Shown: piece after piece, positions 7,913 to 16,867 of the stretch
Position numbering within the stretch: the stretch's first letter is position 1
Layout of the letters: each line of letters opens with the position of its first letter
Origin: Streptomyces sp. SAI-135
GTDB lineage: Bacteria > Actinomycetota > Actinomycetes > Streptomycetales > Streptomycetaceae
Direction: 5' to 3'
Assembly (NCBI RefSeq): GCF_029893805.1
Contig: NZ_JARXYP010000002.1
Coordinates: 8,866,001 to 8,930,000 of the forward strand
DNA: 64,000 nucleotides
Position numbers and translations under genes: made by a program
The notes under the pieces: model-generated
Database searches by the model: none
Seen by the model: the letters and a program-made list of their open reading frames with translations, nothing else
What the model was told of the DNA's origin: nothing

Positions 7913-8818
7913 ATGCACCTCGAAGAGCTCCGCAGCCTGTTGGCCCGGCACGCCAAGCCTGACTGGACGACCGCCATCGACGGCGTGCTCGTCTCCAAGG
8001 TCGACCGCTCGGACCCGCCGGAGCTGTCCATGTCCGGCATGGTGCTCGCGGTCATCGCCCAGGGCACCAAACGTCTGGCTCTGGGCGACCGGGTCTACGA
8101 GTACGGTCCCGGGCAGTACCTGGTCGCGTCCGTCGACCTTCCCGTCACCGGACAGTTCACCCAGGCAGATCCCGAACAGCCGGCCCTCGGCTTCGGACTC
8201 ACGCTGGAGCCGTCCGCCGTGGCCGAGTTGCTCCTCCAGGCCGGCCCCGGTGACACCCCTCGCACCGGCGCGGGCGCCCCCTCGGCCATTGCCGTCAGCG
8301 AGGCCCCGCCCGCGCTGCTCGACGCGGTGGTACGGCTGCTGCGGCTGCTCGACGCACCTCGCGACCGGGCCGTACTGGCGCCGCTCGTCAAGCGCGAGAT
8401 CCTGTGGCGGCTGATCACCAGCGAGCAGGGCGCGACGGTCCGTCAGCTGGGCCTCGCCGACAGCAGTCTCAGTCACGTCTCCCGGGCCGTGCGCTGGATC
8501 CGCGAGAACTACGCGCAGCCCTTCCGGGTCGAGGACGTGGCCCGGATGTCCGGCATGAGCGCCTCGGCCTTCTACCGCAACTTCCAGGCGGTGACCGCGA
8601 TGAGCCCCATCCAGTTCCAGAAGCAGATCCGCCTTCAGGAAGCCCGGCTGCTGCTCGCCACCCACCCCGGCGATGTCACCGGAGTCGGCCAGCGCGTCGG
8701 CTACGACAACCCCTCCCAGTTCAGCCGGGAGTACCGCCGCCAGTTCGGCGCGCCGCCCAGCCAGGACGCCGTGCGCCTGCGTGATGCGGTGCGGGCCCCC
8801 AGCGGTGTCCTGTCCTGA
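7913..8818 (+). CDS. AraC family transcriptional regulator
   Basis: 301-residue regulator with an N-terminal cupin-type effector domain of the AraC_N class (VLAVIAQGTKRLALGDRVYEY, about residues 45-65) and a C-terminal pair of helix-turn-helix motifs (RVEDVARMSGMSASAFYRNF, then a second ending in GYDNPSQFSREYRRQFG). It is divergent from the ABM monooxygenase/HSL esterase pair with a 145-bp shared promoter region, so it most likely controls those two genes. I start at the ATG at 7913, where similarity to the family begins; a GTG at 7850 would add 21 residues of no recognisable type. Confidence 0.88.
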   Translation: MHLEELRSLLARHAKPDWTTAIDGVLVSKVDRSDPPELSMSGMVLAVIAQGTKRLALGDRVYEYGPGQYLVASVDLPVTGQFTQADPEQPALGFGLTLEPSAVAELLLQAGPGDTPRTGAGAPSAIAVSEAPPALLDAVVRLLRLLDAPRDRAVLAPLVKREILWRLITSEQGATVRQLGLADSSLSHVSRAVRWIRENYAQPFRVEDVARMSGMSASAFYRNFQAVTAMSPIQFQKQIRLQEARLLLATHPGDVTGVGQRVGYDNPSQFSREYRRQFGAPPSQDAVRLRDAVRAPSGVLS

Positions 8819-8935
8819 CCGGCACGGCGGTCACGGAGGAGGATCAGGCAAGGAGGCGAGAGGATAGTTCTACCGTTCCCGCAGCTCAGAGCGATCCAAT
8901 GGGAGTCATCCCACCACATCGCCGAGGGGCACAGC

Positions 8936-9685
8936 ATGAGCACTGTTCTGATCACGGGTACGTCGTCCGGATACGGTCGGGCCACCGCCCTCCACTTCCA
9001 CGAGCAGGGGTGGAACGTCATCGCCACGATGCGCACCCCGCGCGCGGGTGTTCTGCCGGAGTCGGACCGGCTGCGCGTCGTCGAACTCGACGTGACCGAG
9101 CCCGCGAGCATCACGGCCGCGTTCGAGGCGGCGGGCCCCGTCGACGTCCTGGTCAACAACGCGGGGGTGCCCTCGATCGGCGTCTTCGAGGGCACCCCCC
9201 TGGCCCAGGTCCGGGAGCTGTTCGAAGCCAACACCTTCGGTGTCATGGCGACCACGCAGGCGGTGCTGCCCAGCTTCCGCGAACGCGGCTCAGGAGTGGT
9301 CGTCAACGTGACCTCCAGTGTGGTGCTCGGTCACATGCCGCTCTCGGCCGTCTACAAGGCGAGCAAGATGGCGGTCGAGGGGTTCACCGCCTCCCTCGCG
9401 CTCGAACTCGCGCCCTTCGGTGTGCGGGCGAAGACGGTCCAACCGGGAGCCTGTCTGACGACGAACTTCGCCGTTCGCGCCACGAACGGCGCCGCACCGG
9501 ACGAGATGGTCCCGGAACCGTACGCGGCGTGGGCGAAGAAGGCCATGGACTCCTTCACCGCCCAGGAGCTGTTCACCGAGGAGACCGATGTCGCCGAGGC
9601 GGTATGGCGAGCCGTCCACGACACGACCGGCCAATTGCGCTTTCCCGCCGGTCCCGACGCGCACTGGCTCGCCCAGGCGAAGTGA
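8936..9685 (+). CDS. Short-chain dehydrogenase/reductase
   Basis: 249-residue classical SDR. It has the TGTSSGYGRATA cofactor-binding loop (TGxxxGxG) at residues 8-19, the NNAG motif near 73, a catalytic Ser in VNVTSSVV and the YKASK catalytic Tyr-Lys motif near residue 140. The family includes NAD(P)H-dependent ketone reductases and alcohol dehydrogenases; the substrate cannot be read from sequence. GAGGGG lies before the ATG. It is monocistronic and convergent with the CoA-transferase operon, from which it is separated by 66 bp. Confidence 0.88.
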   Translation: MSTVLITGTSSGYGRATALHFHEQGWNVIATMRTPRAGVLPESDRLRVVELDVTEPASITAAFEAAGPVDVLVNNAGVPSIGVFEGTPLAQVRELFEANTFGVMATTQAVLPSFRERGSGVVVNVTSSVVLGHMPLSAVYKASKMAVEGFTASLALELAPFGVRAKTVQPGACLTTNFAVRATNGAAPDEMVPEPYAAWAKKAMDSFTAQELFTEETDVAEAVWRAVHDTTGQLRFPAGPDAHWLAQAK

Positions 9686-9751
9686 CCAACCATCCGGCGC
9701 GGTGGCCATGCGCTGACGCCAGTTCCTGTTTCGTTCCGGGACGCAAACGTG

Positions 9752-10402
9752 TCAGCAGGCCACCGTGCGGCTGTTCAGGACCAGGGGCGCGGCCGTGCGT
9801 TCCGCCACGTCCTCGACGGTCACGCCGGGAGCCGTCTCGACGAGGGCGAGGCCGTCCGCGGTGACGTCGATGACGGCGAGGTCGGTGATGATCCGGTGGA
9901 CGCAGCGTTCGCCGGTGAGCGGCAGGGTGCACTGCTTGAGGATCTTGGGGCTGCCGTCCTTGGCGGTGTGTTCCATCAGGACGATGACGCGGCGGGCGCC
10001 GTGGACCAGGTCCATCGCCCCGCCCATGCCCTTGACCATCTTGCCGGGGATCATCCAGTTGGCCAGGTCACCACTCTGCGACACCTGCATCGCGCCCAGG
10101 ACGGCGGTGTCGATGTGCCCGCCGCGGATCATGCCGAAGGAGAGTGCCGAGTCGAAGAACGACGCCCCCGGCAGCACGGTGACCGTCTCCTTGCCGGCGT
10201 TGATGAGATCCGGGTCGACCTCGTCCTGCGTGGGGTAGGGGCCGGTGCCGAGGATGCCGTTCTCGGAGTGCAGGACGACCCGGACGCCGGGGGGGAGGTG
10301 GCCGGGGATCAGGGTGGGCAGGCCGATGCCGAGGTTGACGTAGGAGCCGTCGGCGAGTTCGGCTGCCGCTCGGGCGGCCATCTGGTCGCGGGTCCAGGCC
10401 AT
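9752..10402 (-). CDS. 3-oxoacid CoA-transferase subunit B
   Basis: Beta subunit of a family I CoA-transferase, which moves CoA from succinyl-CoA to a 3-oxoacid such as 3-oxoadipate or acetoacetate. 216 residues, typical for PcaJ/ScoB. The catalytic glutamate motif SENGILG is at about residues 46-52, followed by GMIRGGHIDTAVLGAMQV. The ATG shares a base with the stop of the alpha-subunit gene (TGATG), so the two are co-translated. It is the last gene of the 18822-9752 operon, which suggests that the pathway ends in a 3-oxoacid that is CoA-activated and thiolysed elsewhere. Confidence 0.9.
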   Translation of the reverse strand: MAWTRDQMAARAAAELADGSYVNLGIGLPTLIPGHLPPGVRVVLHSENGILGTGPYPTQDEVDPDLINAGKETVTVLPGASFFDSALSFGMIRGGHIDTAVLGAMQVSQSGDLANWMIPGKMVKGMGGAMDLVHGARRVIVLMEHTAKDGSPKILKQCTLPLTGERCVHRIITDLAVIDVTADGLALVETAPGVTVEDVAERTAAPLVLNSRTVAC

Positions 10403-11157
10403 CAGGAACGTACCGTCCTCTTCTCGATCTGCTTGTCGGCCGACTCGGCGGCGCTGAGTGCCACGACACGCTGGACGTAGATGCCGGGCAGGTGAACGGC
10501 GTCGGGCGCCAGTTCGCCCGGTTCGACCAGTTCCTCGATCTCGGCGATGGTGACTCTGCCCGCCATGGCCGCCAGGGGATTGAAGTTGGCGGCGGCCCTG
10601 CGGAAGACGAGGTTTCCGTGGCGGTCGCCGCGCCAGGCCCGTACGAGGGCGAAGTCGGTGGTGATGCCGTGCTCCAGGACGTGCGGGCGGCCGGCGAAGT
10701 CGCGGGTCTCCTTGGGCGGGGAGGCCACGGCCACGGAACCGTCCGGGGCGTAGCGCCAGGGCAGACCGCCGCCGGCGACCTGGGTGCCCACACCCGCCGG
10801 GGTGTAGAAGGCGGGGATGCCGGCGCCGCCGGCCCGCAGGCGTTCGGCGAGGGTGCCCTGCGGGGTGAGCTCGACCTCCAACTCGCCGGACAGGTACTGG
10901 CGGGCGAACTCCTTGTTCTCGCCCACGTACGAGCCCGTGACGCGGGTGATGCGACCGGCGGCCAGCAGGACGCCCAGGCCCCGGCCGTCCACGCCACAGT
11001 TGTTGGAGACGACCTCCAGGCCTTGCGCGCCTTGCTCGTACAGGGCGCGGATGAGGACCTCCGGTACGCCGCTGAGGCCGAAGCCGCCGACGGCGAGTGA
11101 CGCGCCGTCGGTGATGTCGGAGACGGCGTCTGCGGCGCTGCCGCGGACCTTGTTCAC
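10402..11157 (-). CDS. 3-oxoacid CoA-transferase subunit A
   Basis: Alpha subunit of the CoA-transferase whose beta subunit follows. 251 residues; the glycine-rich CoA-binding signature GGFGLSGVPEVLI is at about 24-36, and NNCGVDGRGLGVLL, GGAGIPAFYTPAGVGT and the LVRAWRGDRHGNLVF segment are all typical of PcaI/ScoA. It lies 15 bp downstream of an SDR gene in the same operon. Substrate may be 3-oxoadipate, acetoacetate or a related oxoacid; sequence alone does not decide. Confidence 0.9.
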   Translation of the reverse strand: MNKVRGSAADAVSDITDGASLAVGGFGLSGVPEVLIRALYEQGAQGLEVVSNNCGVDGRGLGVLLAAGRITRVTGSYVGENKEFARQYLSGELEVELTPQGTLAERLRAGGAGIPAFYTPAGVGTQVAGGGLPWRYAPDGSVAVASPPKETRDFAGRPHVLEHGITTDFALVRAWRGDRHGNLVFRRAAANFNPLAAMAGRVTIAEIEELVEPGELAPDAVHLPGIYVQRVVALSAAESADKQIEKRTVRS

Positions 11158-11172
11158 GTGCGGGGTTTCCTT

Positions 11173-11964
11173 TCAGGAGGTCGCGTCGGGGACGGCACCG
11201 GGCAGGACGGTCGACCAGCCGCCGTCGACGACGAGGTTGGCGCCCGTGATGTACGACGCCTCGTCGGAGGCAAGGAACACGGCCGCGTTGACCACGTCGT
11301 CCGGTGTGCCGGTGCGGCCGAGGGGGATGTGCCGGGCGATGGAGCGCATCGGGTGGTCGGCGGCCAGGAGGTTGGCGCGGGAGCCGTCCGTGTCGATCAT
11401 CCCGGGGCTGACGCAGTTGGCGCGGATGCCGTACGGGGCGCCCTCGGCGGCCAGTTGCCGGGTCAGGGCGATCACGCCGCCCTTGGACGCGAAGTGCGCG
11501 GTGCGCTGGTTGGTGAGCGAACCGGTCAGGCCAGCGGTGGAGCCGACGGTGAGGACGCAGCCGCGGCTGTCGATCAGGTGCGCCCAGGCGGCCCGGACGG
11601 TGAGCCATACCGAATCGAGTTCGGCGCGCACGGTGAAGGCGAAGTCCTCGTACGGCTGGTCGGCGATGCCGCCGAAGCGGACCGCGCCGGCGTTGGCGTA
11701 CACGATGTCGACACCGCCGAAGGCGTCGACGGCCTCCGCCACCCAGGAGCGCACCGACGCCTCGTCGGTGACGTCCAGGGGGCCGGGAGTGAGGGCGGTG
11801 CCGCCCTCGCGGGCGATGAGCCGTTGTGTCTCGACGGCTTCCTCGTGCTGGAGGTCGCCGCCGACCACGAGCGCGCCCTCGGCGGCGAACCGCAGGGCCG
11901 CGGCCCGGCCCTGCCCGCGGGCTGTGCCGGAGATGAGCGCGACCTTGCCCTCGAGCCGCTTCAC
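11173..11964 (-). CDS. SDR family oxidoreductase
   Basis: 263-residue classical SDR. The cofactor motif is TARGQGRAA (TGxxxGxG with Thr replaced by Ser two residues upstream: SGTARGQGR); the usual NNAG is replaced by ANAG, and the usual catalytic YxxxK is replaced by HFASK, so the catalytic tyrosine appears to be histidine. That is unusual and may mean altered chemistry. A C-terminal VDGGW segment is typical. The start is GTG at 11964 with GGAGGG upstream; it overlaps the preceding SDR stop as GTGA. It probably oxidises or reduces a ring-derived alcohol in the operon's pathway. Confidence 0.86.
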   Translation of the reverse strand: MKRLEGKVALISGTARGQGRAAALRFAAEGALVVGGDLQHEEAVETQRLIAREGGTALTPGPLDVTDEASVRSWVAEAVDAFGGVDIVYANAGAVRFGGIADQPYEDFAFTVRAELDSVWLTVRAAWAHLIDSRGCVLTVGSTAGLTGSLTNQRTAHFASKGGVIALTRQLAAEGAPYGIRANCVSPGMIDTDGSRANLLAADHPMRSIARHIPLGRTGTPDDVVNAAVFLASDEASYITGANLVVDGGWSTVLPGAVPDATS

Positions 11965-12713
11965 GAAGACCCCTCCCGCAGCGCGTCGGAGACCGACTTG
12001 ACCCCGCCGTGCGCGGTCATCCCGCCGTCTACGGGGATGTCGGCACCGGTGATGAACGACGACTCGTCCGACAACAGGAACACGACCAGCGGAGCCACCT
12101 CGTCCACGGTTCCGGTACGGCCGAGCGGCGTCTCGCGGACGTTGGCCTCGCGGAACGCGGGGGCGGCCGAGGCGGTCATCTCGGTCTCGATGTAGCCGGG
12201 ATGGATCGTGTTGACGCGGATGCCGCGCGGACCGAGTTCCAGCGCGGCCGTCCTGGACAGTCCCCGCAACCCCCACTTGCTCGCGGTGTACGCGACGGGA
12301 TAGTGGGCCGTGAGGGCCGCCGAGGAGCCGACGTTCACAATGGACGAGCCGGCCGGCATGAGCGGTGAGAGGTGCTGGATGCCGAGGAGCGGGCCGGTGA
12401 CGTTGACGGCGTGGACCCGGTCGAAGTCCTCGGCCCGGACCTCGCCGAGGCGGGCGCGCCAGGTGATGCCGGCGTTGTTGACCAGCCCGTGCACCTGCCC
12501 GTACGACTCCTTCAGTTCGGCGGCGAGGTCGGCCCAGTCCTGAGTGCTGGTGACGTCGAGGCGGCGGCAGGCGCCTTCCGGCCGTACGTCGGTCGCGATC
12601 ACCCGGGCGCCCTGGCGGGTCAGCGCGTCCGCCTCCGCGGCGCCCTGGCCACGGGCCGCGCCGGTGACCACGACGACTTTGCCGAGCAGCCGCTTGGGGT
12701 GCAGGTCGCTCAC
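11961..12713 (-). CDS. SDR family oxidoreductase
   Basis: 250-residue classical SDR with TGAARGQGAAEA at residues 17-28, an intact NNAG, a catalytic Ser in VNVGSSAAL and YTASK as the catalytic Tyr-Lys motif. The C-terminus ends in the usual GADIPVDGGMT. The GTG start at 12713 overlaps the stop of the FAH-family gene (GTGA). It shares only moderate similarity with the neighbouring SDR, so the two probably catalyse different steps. No substrate can be assigned. Confidence 0.88.
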   Translation of the reverse strand: MSDLHPKRLLGKVVVVTGAARGQGAAEADALTRQGARVIATDVRPEGACRRLDVTSTQDWADLAAELKESYGQVHGLVNNAGITWRARLGEVRAEDFDRVHAVNVTGPLLGIQHLSPLMPAGSSIVNVGSSAALTAHYPVAYTASKWGLRGLSRTAALELGPRGIRVNTIHPGYIETEMTASAAPAFREANVRETPLGRTGTVDEVAPLVVFLLSDESSFITGADIPVDGGMTAHGGVKSVSDALREGSS

Positions 12714-13681
12714 GGCCGCTCCCGGGACCGGCGTCGGCCGGTGGGCAGCGGCACCGGGTCGGTGCCGGGGACGACCGTGTTGGACACGGCGCCGACCCCT
12801 TCCACTGTGAGGGTGACGGTGTCTCCGGGCTTGAGGGGCGGCGGGGTCTGTTCGCCGCGCAGACCCCACAGTTCGGCGAGGCAGCCGCCGTTGCCGCAGG
12901 TGCCGGAACCCAGAACGTCACCGGGCATGACCCGGGTGCCGCGGGAGGCGTAGGCGACCATCTCCTCGAACGTCCAGCTCATGTTGGACAGGTAGTCCCG
13001 GCCGACGACCTCGCCGTTGACGTCGGCTGTGACCGCGAGTCGCAGGAACCCGTCGGCGTCCCGGTACGGCTCCAGCTCGTCGGCGGTGACCAGGTAGGGG
13101 CCGAGGGTGGTGGCGGTGTCCTTGCCCTTGCAGGGGCCGAGACCGACCCTCATCTCCGCGGACTGCAGGTCGCGCGCGGACCAGTCGTTGAAGACCGTGT
13201 AGCCGACGATGTGGTCGCGGGCCCGCTCAGGGGTGAGGTCGCGGCCCTCGCGGCCGATGACGGCGGCCACTTCGAGTTCGAAGTCCAGCACACTCGAGCC
13301 GGGCGGGACGGGGATGTCGTCGTGCGGGCCGTAGATCGCGTGCGGGTTGGTGAAGTAGAACGTCGGCGCGGCGTACCACTGCTCGGGCACTCCGGCGGCG
13401 CCGTCCACCGAGCGCCGTACGCCCTCGACGTGCTCCTCGAAGGTGACGAAGTCCCTTATGGACACGGGCTGGAGCGGCGGCAGCAGCCGTACCTCCGACA
13501 CGTGCGGGCCGGGCGCCGCGTCGAGCGCGGCGGCACCCGCCGTGAGCAGGCCGGGGAGACCGCCGCATTCCGGCAGCAGGGTGGTGAGCGAGGTGACTCC
13601 GGGCATCGGCAGCAGGGTGCCGTCGTCCTCCACGACGGCCACGCGACGGCGGTGCTGGTGTTCGTACGCGGCGAAACGCAT
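12710..13681 (-). CDS. Fumarylacetoacetate hydrolase family protein
   Basis: 323-residue FAH-fold enzyme. Members hydrolyse C-C bonds of 1,3-diketo acids, or decarboxylate/isomerise ring-cleavage products, using a divalent metal. Visible features: FVTFEEHVEGV (catalytic-loop region, about 78-88), LDFELEVAAVIG (metal-binding glutamates, about 131-142), FNDWSARDLQ (metal-binding Asp), GKDTATTLGPYLV and GDVLGSGTCGNG near the C-terminus. It lies 96 bp downstream of the extradiol dioxygenase gene and overlaps the next SDR gene, which points to hydrolysis of a ring-cleavage product. A second, distant FAH-family gene heads the same operon. Confidence 0.88.
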   Translation of the reverse strand: MRFAAYEHQHRRRVAVVEDDGTLLPMPGVTSLTTLLPECGGLPGLLTAGAAALDAAPGPHVSEVRLLPPLQPVSIRDFVTFEEHVEGVRRSVDGAAGVPEQWYAAPTFYFTNPHAIYGPHDDIPVPPGSSVLDFELEVAAVIGREGRDLTPERARDHIVGYTVFNDWSARDLQSAEMRVGLGPCKGKDTATTLGPYLVTADELEPYRDADGFLRLAVTADVNGEVVGRDYLSNMSWTFEEMVAYASRGTRVMPGDVLGSGTCGNGGCLAELWGLRGEQTPPPLKPGDTVTLTVEGVGAVSNTVVPGTDPVPLPTGRRRSRERP

Positions 13682-13777
13682 GGTGCGGCTCCGGGCAGGC
13701 TGGGTCCGGGGGCGCGGCGGGACCGAGTCAGGGCGGGGTGACAGGGCCGGCCGCGCCCCCGGGGGCGGGGGGTGGGA

Positions 13778-14710
13778 TCAGACCGGCGGGGCGACGAAGA
13801 CGCCGCGGTCGACGTCGTTGAAGGACTCCTTGGCGATCAGCTCGTTCATCGGGTTGGCCGTGCCCCACTGGTCGGTGACCTCGGGCTGCGAGAAGTCGTA
13901 GACGTGCGGGTGCCAGGTGTCCTCGTCGAGGAGCTCCAGCTCGGTGGTGTACTCGACGGTGTTGCCGTGCGGGTCGAGGAAGTAGGTGAAGGTGTTGTCG
14001 CCCGCCATGTGCCGGCCCGGGCCCCAGATCTTGCGGTGACCGGCACGGATGACCCGGCCGGAGCCGCGCATGTACTCGTCGAGGCCGCGCATCTCGAAGG
14101 AGACGTGGTGCAGTGAGGTGTGCGGGCCCTTGGCCAGCGCCATGGAGTGGTGCTGGTTGCTGATCCGCATGAAGTGCATGACCTCGCCCATGTGCGGGGA
14201 GTGGAGCGTGTCGGAGAGCCGGAAGCCCAGGTGCTCCTCGTACCACTGCCGAGTGCGGTCCAGGTCGGGGGAGTTGAGGACGACGTGCGACAGCTTGACC
14301 GGGATCGCCTCCTTCTCCTCGATCTTGCGGTGCTGCCGTACCTCGACGTCGGCGGAGACCTCGATGGTGCGGCCGTCGACGTCGAAGAAGCGGAAGCCGT
14401 AGCCGCCGCCGGGAGTGTCGACCTTGCCCGGCTGGGTGATCAACTGCACGCCTCCGGCCAGGAGTTGCTCGGCGAGCGTGTCGACGTCAGCGGCGGACGC
14501 CGCGCCGTAGGAGACCAGGTCGAGGCGCTTCTCGTCGGCCTTGCGCAGGCGGACGACGTACTGCTCGGGGGAGCCCTCGGCGGCCAGGAAGGAGATGCCG
14601 GAGTCCTCGGCGACCTTGGTCAGGCCCCAGACGCCGGCGTAGAAGTCGAGCTGCTTGTCGTAGTCGGGCACGGCGAGGTCGACGTGCCGCAGGTGGGTGA
14701 GCAGGCGCAT
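13778..14710 (-). CDS. Type I extradiol ring-cleavage dioxygenase (VOC family)
   Basis: 310-residue two-domain vicinal-oxygen-chelate protein of the catechol 2,3-dioxygenase type, which opens a catecholic ring next to one hydroxyl using non-haem Fe(II). The N-terminal VOC module begins HLRHVDLAVPDYD; the catalytic C-terminal module begins KLSHVVLNSPDLDR, where His142 is the first iron ligand. LHHVSFEM supplies the second His near residue 205, and NTVEYTTELE the Glu ligand near 256, so the 2-His-1-carboxylate set is complete. The ATG at 14710 lies 4 bp from the amidohydrolase stop. It defines the ring-opening step of this operon; the aromatic substrate is unknown. Confidence 0.9.
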   Translation of the reverse strand: MRLLTHLRHVDLAVPDYDKQLDFYAGVWGLTKVAEDSGISFLAAEGSPEQYVVRLRKADEKRLDLVSYGAASAADVDTLAEQLLAGGVQLITQPGKVDTPGGGYGFRFFDVDGRTIEVSADVEVRQHRKIEEKEAIPVKLSHVVLNSPDLDRTRQWYEEHLGFRLSDTLHSPHMGEVMHFMRISNQHHSMALAKGPHTSLHHVSFEMRGLDEYMRGSGRVIRAGHRKIWGPGRHMAGDNTFTYFLDPHGNTVEYTTELELLDEDTWHPHVYDFSQPEVTDQWGTANPMNELIAKESFNDVDRGVFVAPPV

Positions 14711-14714
14711 GGTG

Positions 14715-15716
14715 TCAGTCCTTCCGGAGGAGGGCGGCCGCGTTGCCGCCCCGTACGGCGTCGAAGTCGGCGTCGGACAGGCCCGCCGCGCGCAGGGCGC
14801 CCAGCGGGTCTTCCGTGCCCATGTCGAAGGGGAAGTCGGAGCCGAGCAGCACCCGGTCGGGCCCGGCGGCGCGGACCAGCTCCCGCAGCACGTGCGGGTC
14901 GTGCACCAGGGAGTCGAAGTACAGGCGTCTGAGGTAACTGCTGGGCATTTGGGCACAGTCGGCTCCGGCGTCGGAGCGGGTCTGCCACGCGTGGTCGGCA
15001 CGGCCGATGTGCGTGGGCAGATAGCCGCCCCCGTGTGCCGCGATCAGCTTGAGGTCCGGGTGGCGGTCCAGGACTCCGGAGAAGATCAGGTGGGAGAGCG
15101 CGACGGCGTTCTCCACCGGCTGGCCGACGGTGTTGGACAGGTACCAGCGGTCGAGCCGTTCGTCGAGCGTGCAGCCGAAGGGGTGCAGGAAGACGATCGC
15201 GTCCGTCTCCTCGACCCGGGTCCAGAAGGGCTCGTACGCCGGGTCGGAGAGCTCCCGCCCCGGCGCGTGACTGGAGATCTCGACGCCCAACAGGCCCTGG
15301 TCCATGGCGTGTTCGAGGGCGCGCACGGCCTGCCGGGGGTGTTGCAGCGGTACGAGGCCCAGGCCGCGCAGCCGGTCGGGCGCTGCGGAACAGTGCGCCG
15401 CCGTCGCCTCGTTGGCGAGCCGGTACACCTTCTCCGCCGTCTCCTCGTCCGCCCAGTAGTGGTAGTGCGACGGGGAGGGGCTGACCAGTTGCACCTCCAC
15501 GCCCTGGGCGTCCATCGCGGCCAGCCGCAAGGCCGGGTCGGTCATGCGCGGGACGCGTTCGCGCACCATCGGCCCGTTGACGGCGAGTGCCGCCGGTCCG
15601 TTGCGCCGGGCGTCCAGCGCCTTCGCCTGCGCCAGCCCCGGCAGGTCGGCCACCAGGGCCTCGACGTCGGGAAGCAGGACGTGGGCGTGGACGTCCACGG
15701 TGGGGGCCAGGGTCAC
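14715..15716 (-). CDS. ACMSD-like amidohydrolase, probable decarboxylase
   Basis: 333-residue metal-dependent TIM-barrel enzyme of the amidohydrolase-2 family, which includes ACMS decarboxylase, gamma-resorcylate decarboxylase and related nonoxidative decarboxylases. Ligand motifs are all visible: VDVHAHV (HxH, residues 8-14), FLHPFG (His near 176), IAAHGGGYLPTHIGR (His near 228) and LLGSDFPFDMG (Asp near 292). It overlaps the FAD hydroxylase gene by 4 bp and is 4 bp from the extradiol dioxygenase gene, so it may decarboxylate the aromatic substrate or its cleavage product. It is a paralogue of the ACMS decarboxylase at 37445-38449 but clearly diverged. Confidence 0.87.
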   Translation of the reverse strand: MTLAPTVDVHAHVLLPDVEALVADLPGLAQAKALDARRNGPAALAVNGPMVRERVPRMTDPALRLAAMDAQGVEVQLVSPSPSHYHYWADEETAEKVYRLANEATAAHCSAAPDRLRGLGLVPLQHPRQAVRALEHAMDQGLLGVEISSHAPGRELSDPAYEPFWTRVEETDAIVFLHPFGCTLDERLDRWYLSNTVGQPVENAVALSHLIFSGVLDRHPDLKLIAAHGGGYLPTHIGRADHAWQTRSDAGADCAQMPSSYLRRLYFDSLVHDPHVLRELVRAAGPDRVLLGSDFPFDMGTEDPLGALRAAGLSDADFDAVRGGNAAALLRKD

Positions 15717-16843
15717 GGCAGCTCCCGCAGCATCGTCATGGTGCAGCCCATCAGGCCGGGTATGTCGGGGTCACGGACGCCGTCGAGCTGCCACTGCCCG
15801 ATCTGCACGGACGCCTCCACGACCGGCCGGACGCGGGCCATGCGCCGCTCGTAGTACGCCTGGAGGAGAGCGTCGTCCCAGGTCTCCGAGGCGGTCAGCA
15901 GCTGGGCGAGCACCCACGCGTCCTCCAGGGACAGGGCCGCTCCTTGCGCGAGTGTGGGCGGACAGCAGTGCGCGGCGTCGCCGATCAGCACCACCCGGCC
16001 GCGGTGCCAGGCACCCTCCACCAACAGCCGGTCGAACCACGTGTAGTTGACCTTCGCCGGGTCGGTGATGTGGTCGGTGATCTCCGGCCAGTGGCCCCCG
16101 TAGGCGGAGGCGAGGCGCCGCATCTCGTCGGCGTACGTCTCGGGCGGGATGGCGGCGCGGTCGCGGTTCGCCTCGACGACGTAGGCGTACAGGGTGGTGT
16201 CGCTGGTGGGGCAGTAGCCGGCGATGTAGGCGGGGCCGCCGTAGGCCAGGTCGGTGCGGGTCACTCCGGCCGGGCGCGGGGCGGCGATGCGCCAGATGGC
16301 CATGCCGGTCGGCTCGGGCTTGTCGTGGATGCCGATCGCCGCGCGGGTCGAGGAGGCGAGGCCGTCGGCCGCGATGACCAGGTCGTAGCGGGCCTCGCTG
16401 CCGTCGGAGAACCGTATCGAGACCCCGTCCGCGTCCTGTCCGAGGATCTCGGCGGTCGTGCCGAGTCGCACGTCGGCGCCACTGGCCCGGACGGCGTCGA
16501 TCAGGATCTGCTGGAGCTGGGGGCGCTGCATGCCGATCGTGGCGGGCAGATCGTCGCCGCCGGTGCGCAGGTCCCGGGCGACGTGCACGACGGTGCCGTC
16601 CGGAGTGGTGATGCCGACGGAGCCGAAAGCGAAGCCGGACGCCTTGACCCGGTCCCAGACGCCGAGTTCCCGCAGGACGCGCAGGGCGTTGCCCTGGAGG
16701 GTGATTCCGGAGCCGGCGGTGGCGTTCCAGTCGCCCTTGGCCTCGATCAGGTCCACCGTGCAGCCGGCGCGCCGCAGGAAGACCGTCGCGGCGTTGCCGG
16801 CGGCGCCACCACCGATCACCAGGACTGTGCGGGGTCTGCTCAT
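15713..16843 (-). CDS. FAD-dependent aromatic hydroxylase
   Basis: 376-residue group A flavin monooxygenase of the UbiH/salicylate-hydroxylase type. It has the N-terminal dinucleotide motif VLVIGGGAAGNAA (about 7-19), the DLVIAADGLAS motif (DG region, about 154-164) and RVVLIGDAAHCCPPTLAQGA (second FAD motif, GD, near 285). It would insert one oxygen into an aromatic ring with NAD(P)H and O2, producing a dihydroxylated ring for the extradiol enzyme next door. 24 bp separate it from the cyclase gene. A direct repeat-like GGAAC-N6-GTTCC sits in that gap, overlapping the ribosome site. Substrate unknown. Confidence 0.88.
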   Translation of the reverse strand: MSRPRTVLVIGGGAAGNAATVFLRRAGCTVDLIEAKGDWNATAGSGITLQGNALRVLRELGVWDRVKASGFAFGSVGITTPDGTVVHVARDLRTGGDDLPATIGMQRPQLQQILIDAVRASGADVRLGTTAEILGQDADGVSIRFSDGSEARYDLVIAADGLASSTRAAIGIHDKPEPTGMAIWRIAAPRPAGVTRTDLAYGGPAYIAGYCPTSDTTLYAYVVEANRDRAAIPPETYADEMRRLASAYGGHWPEITDHITDPAKVNYTWFDRLLVEGAWHRGRVVLIGDAAHCCPPTLAQGAALSLEDAWVLAQLLTASETWDDALLQAYYERRMARVRPVVEASVQIGQWQLDGVRDPDIPGLMGCTMTMLRELP

Positions 16844-16867
16844 GAGGGAACTCCCTTGTTCCGTGGG

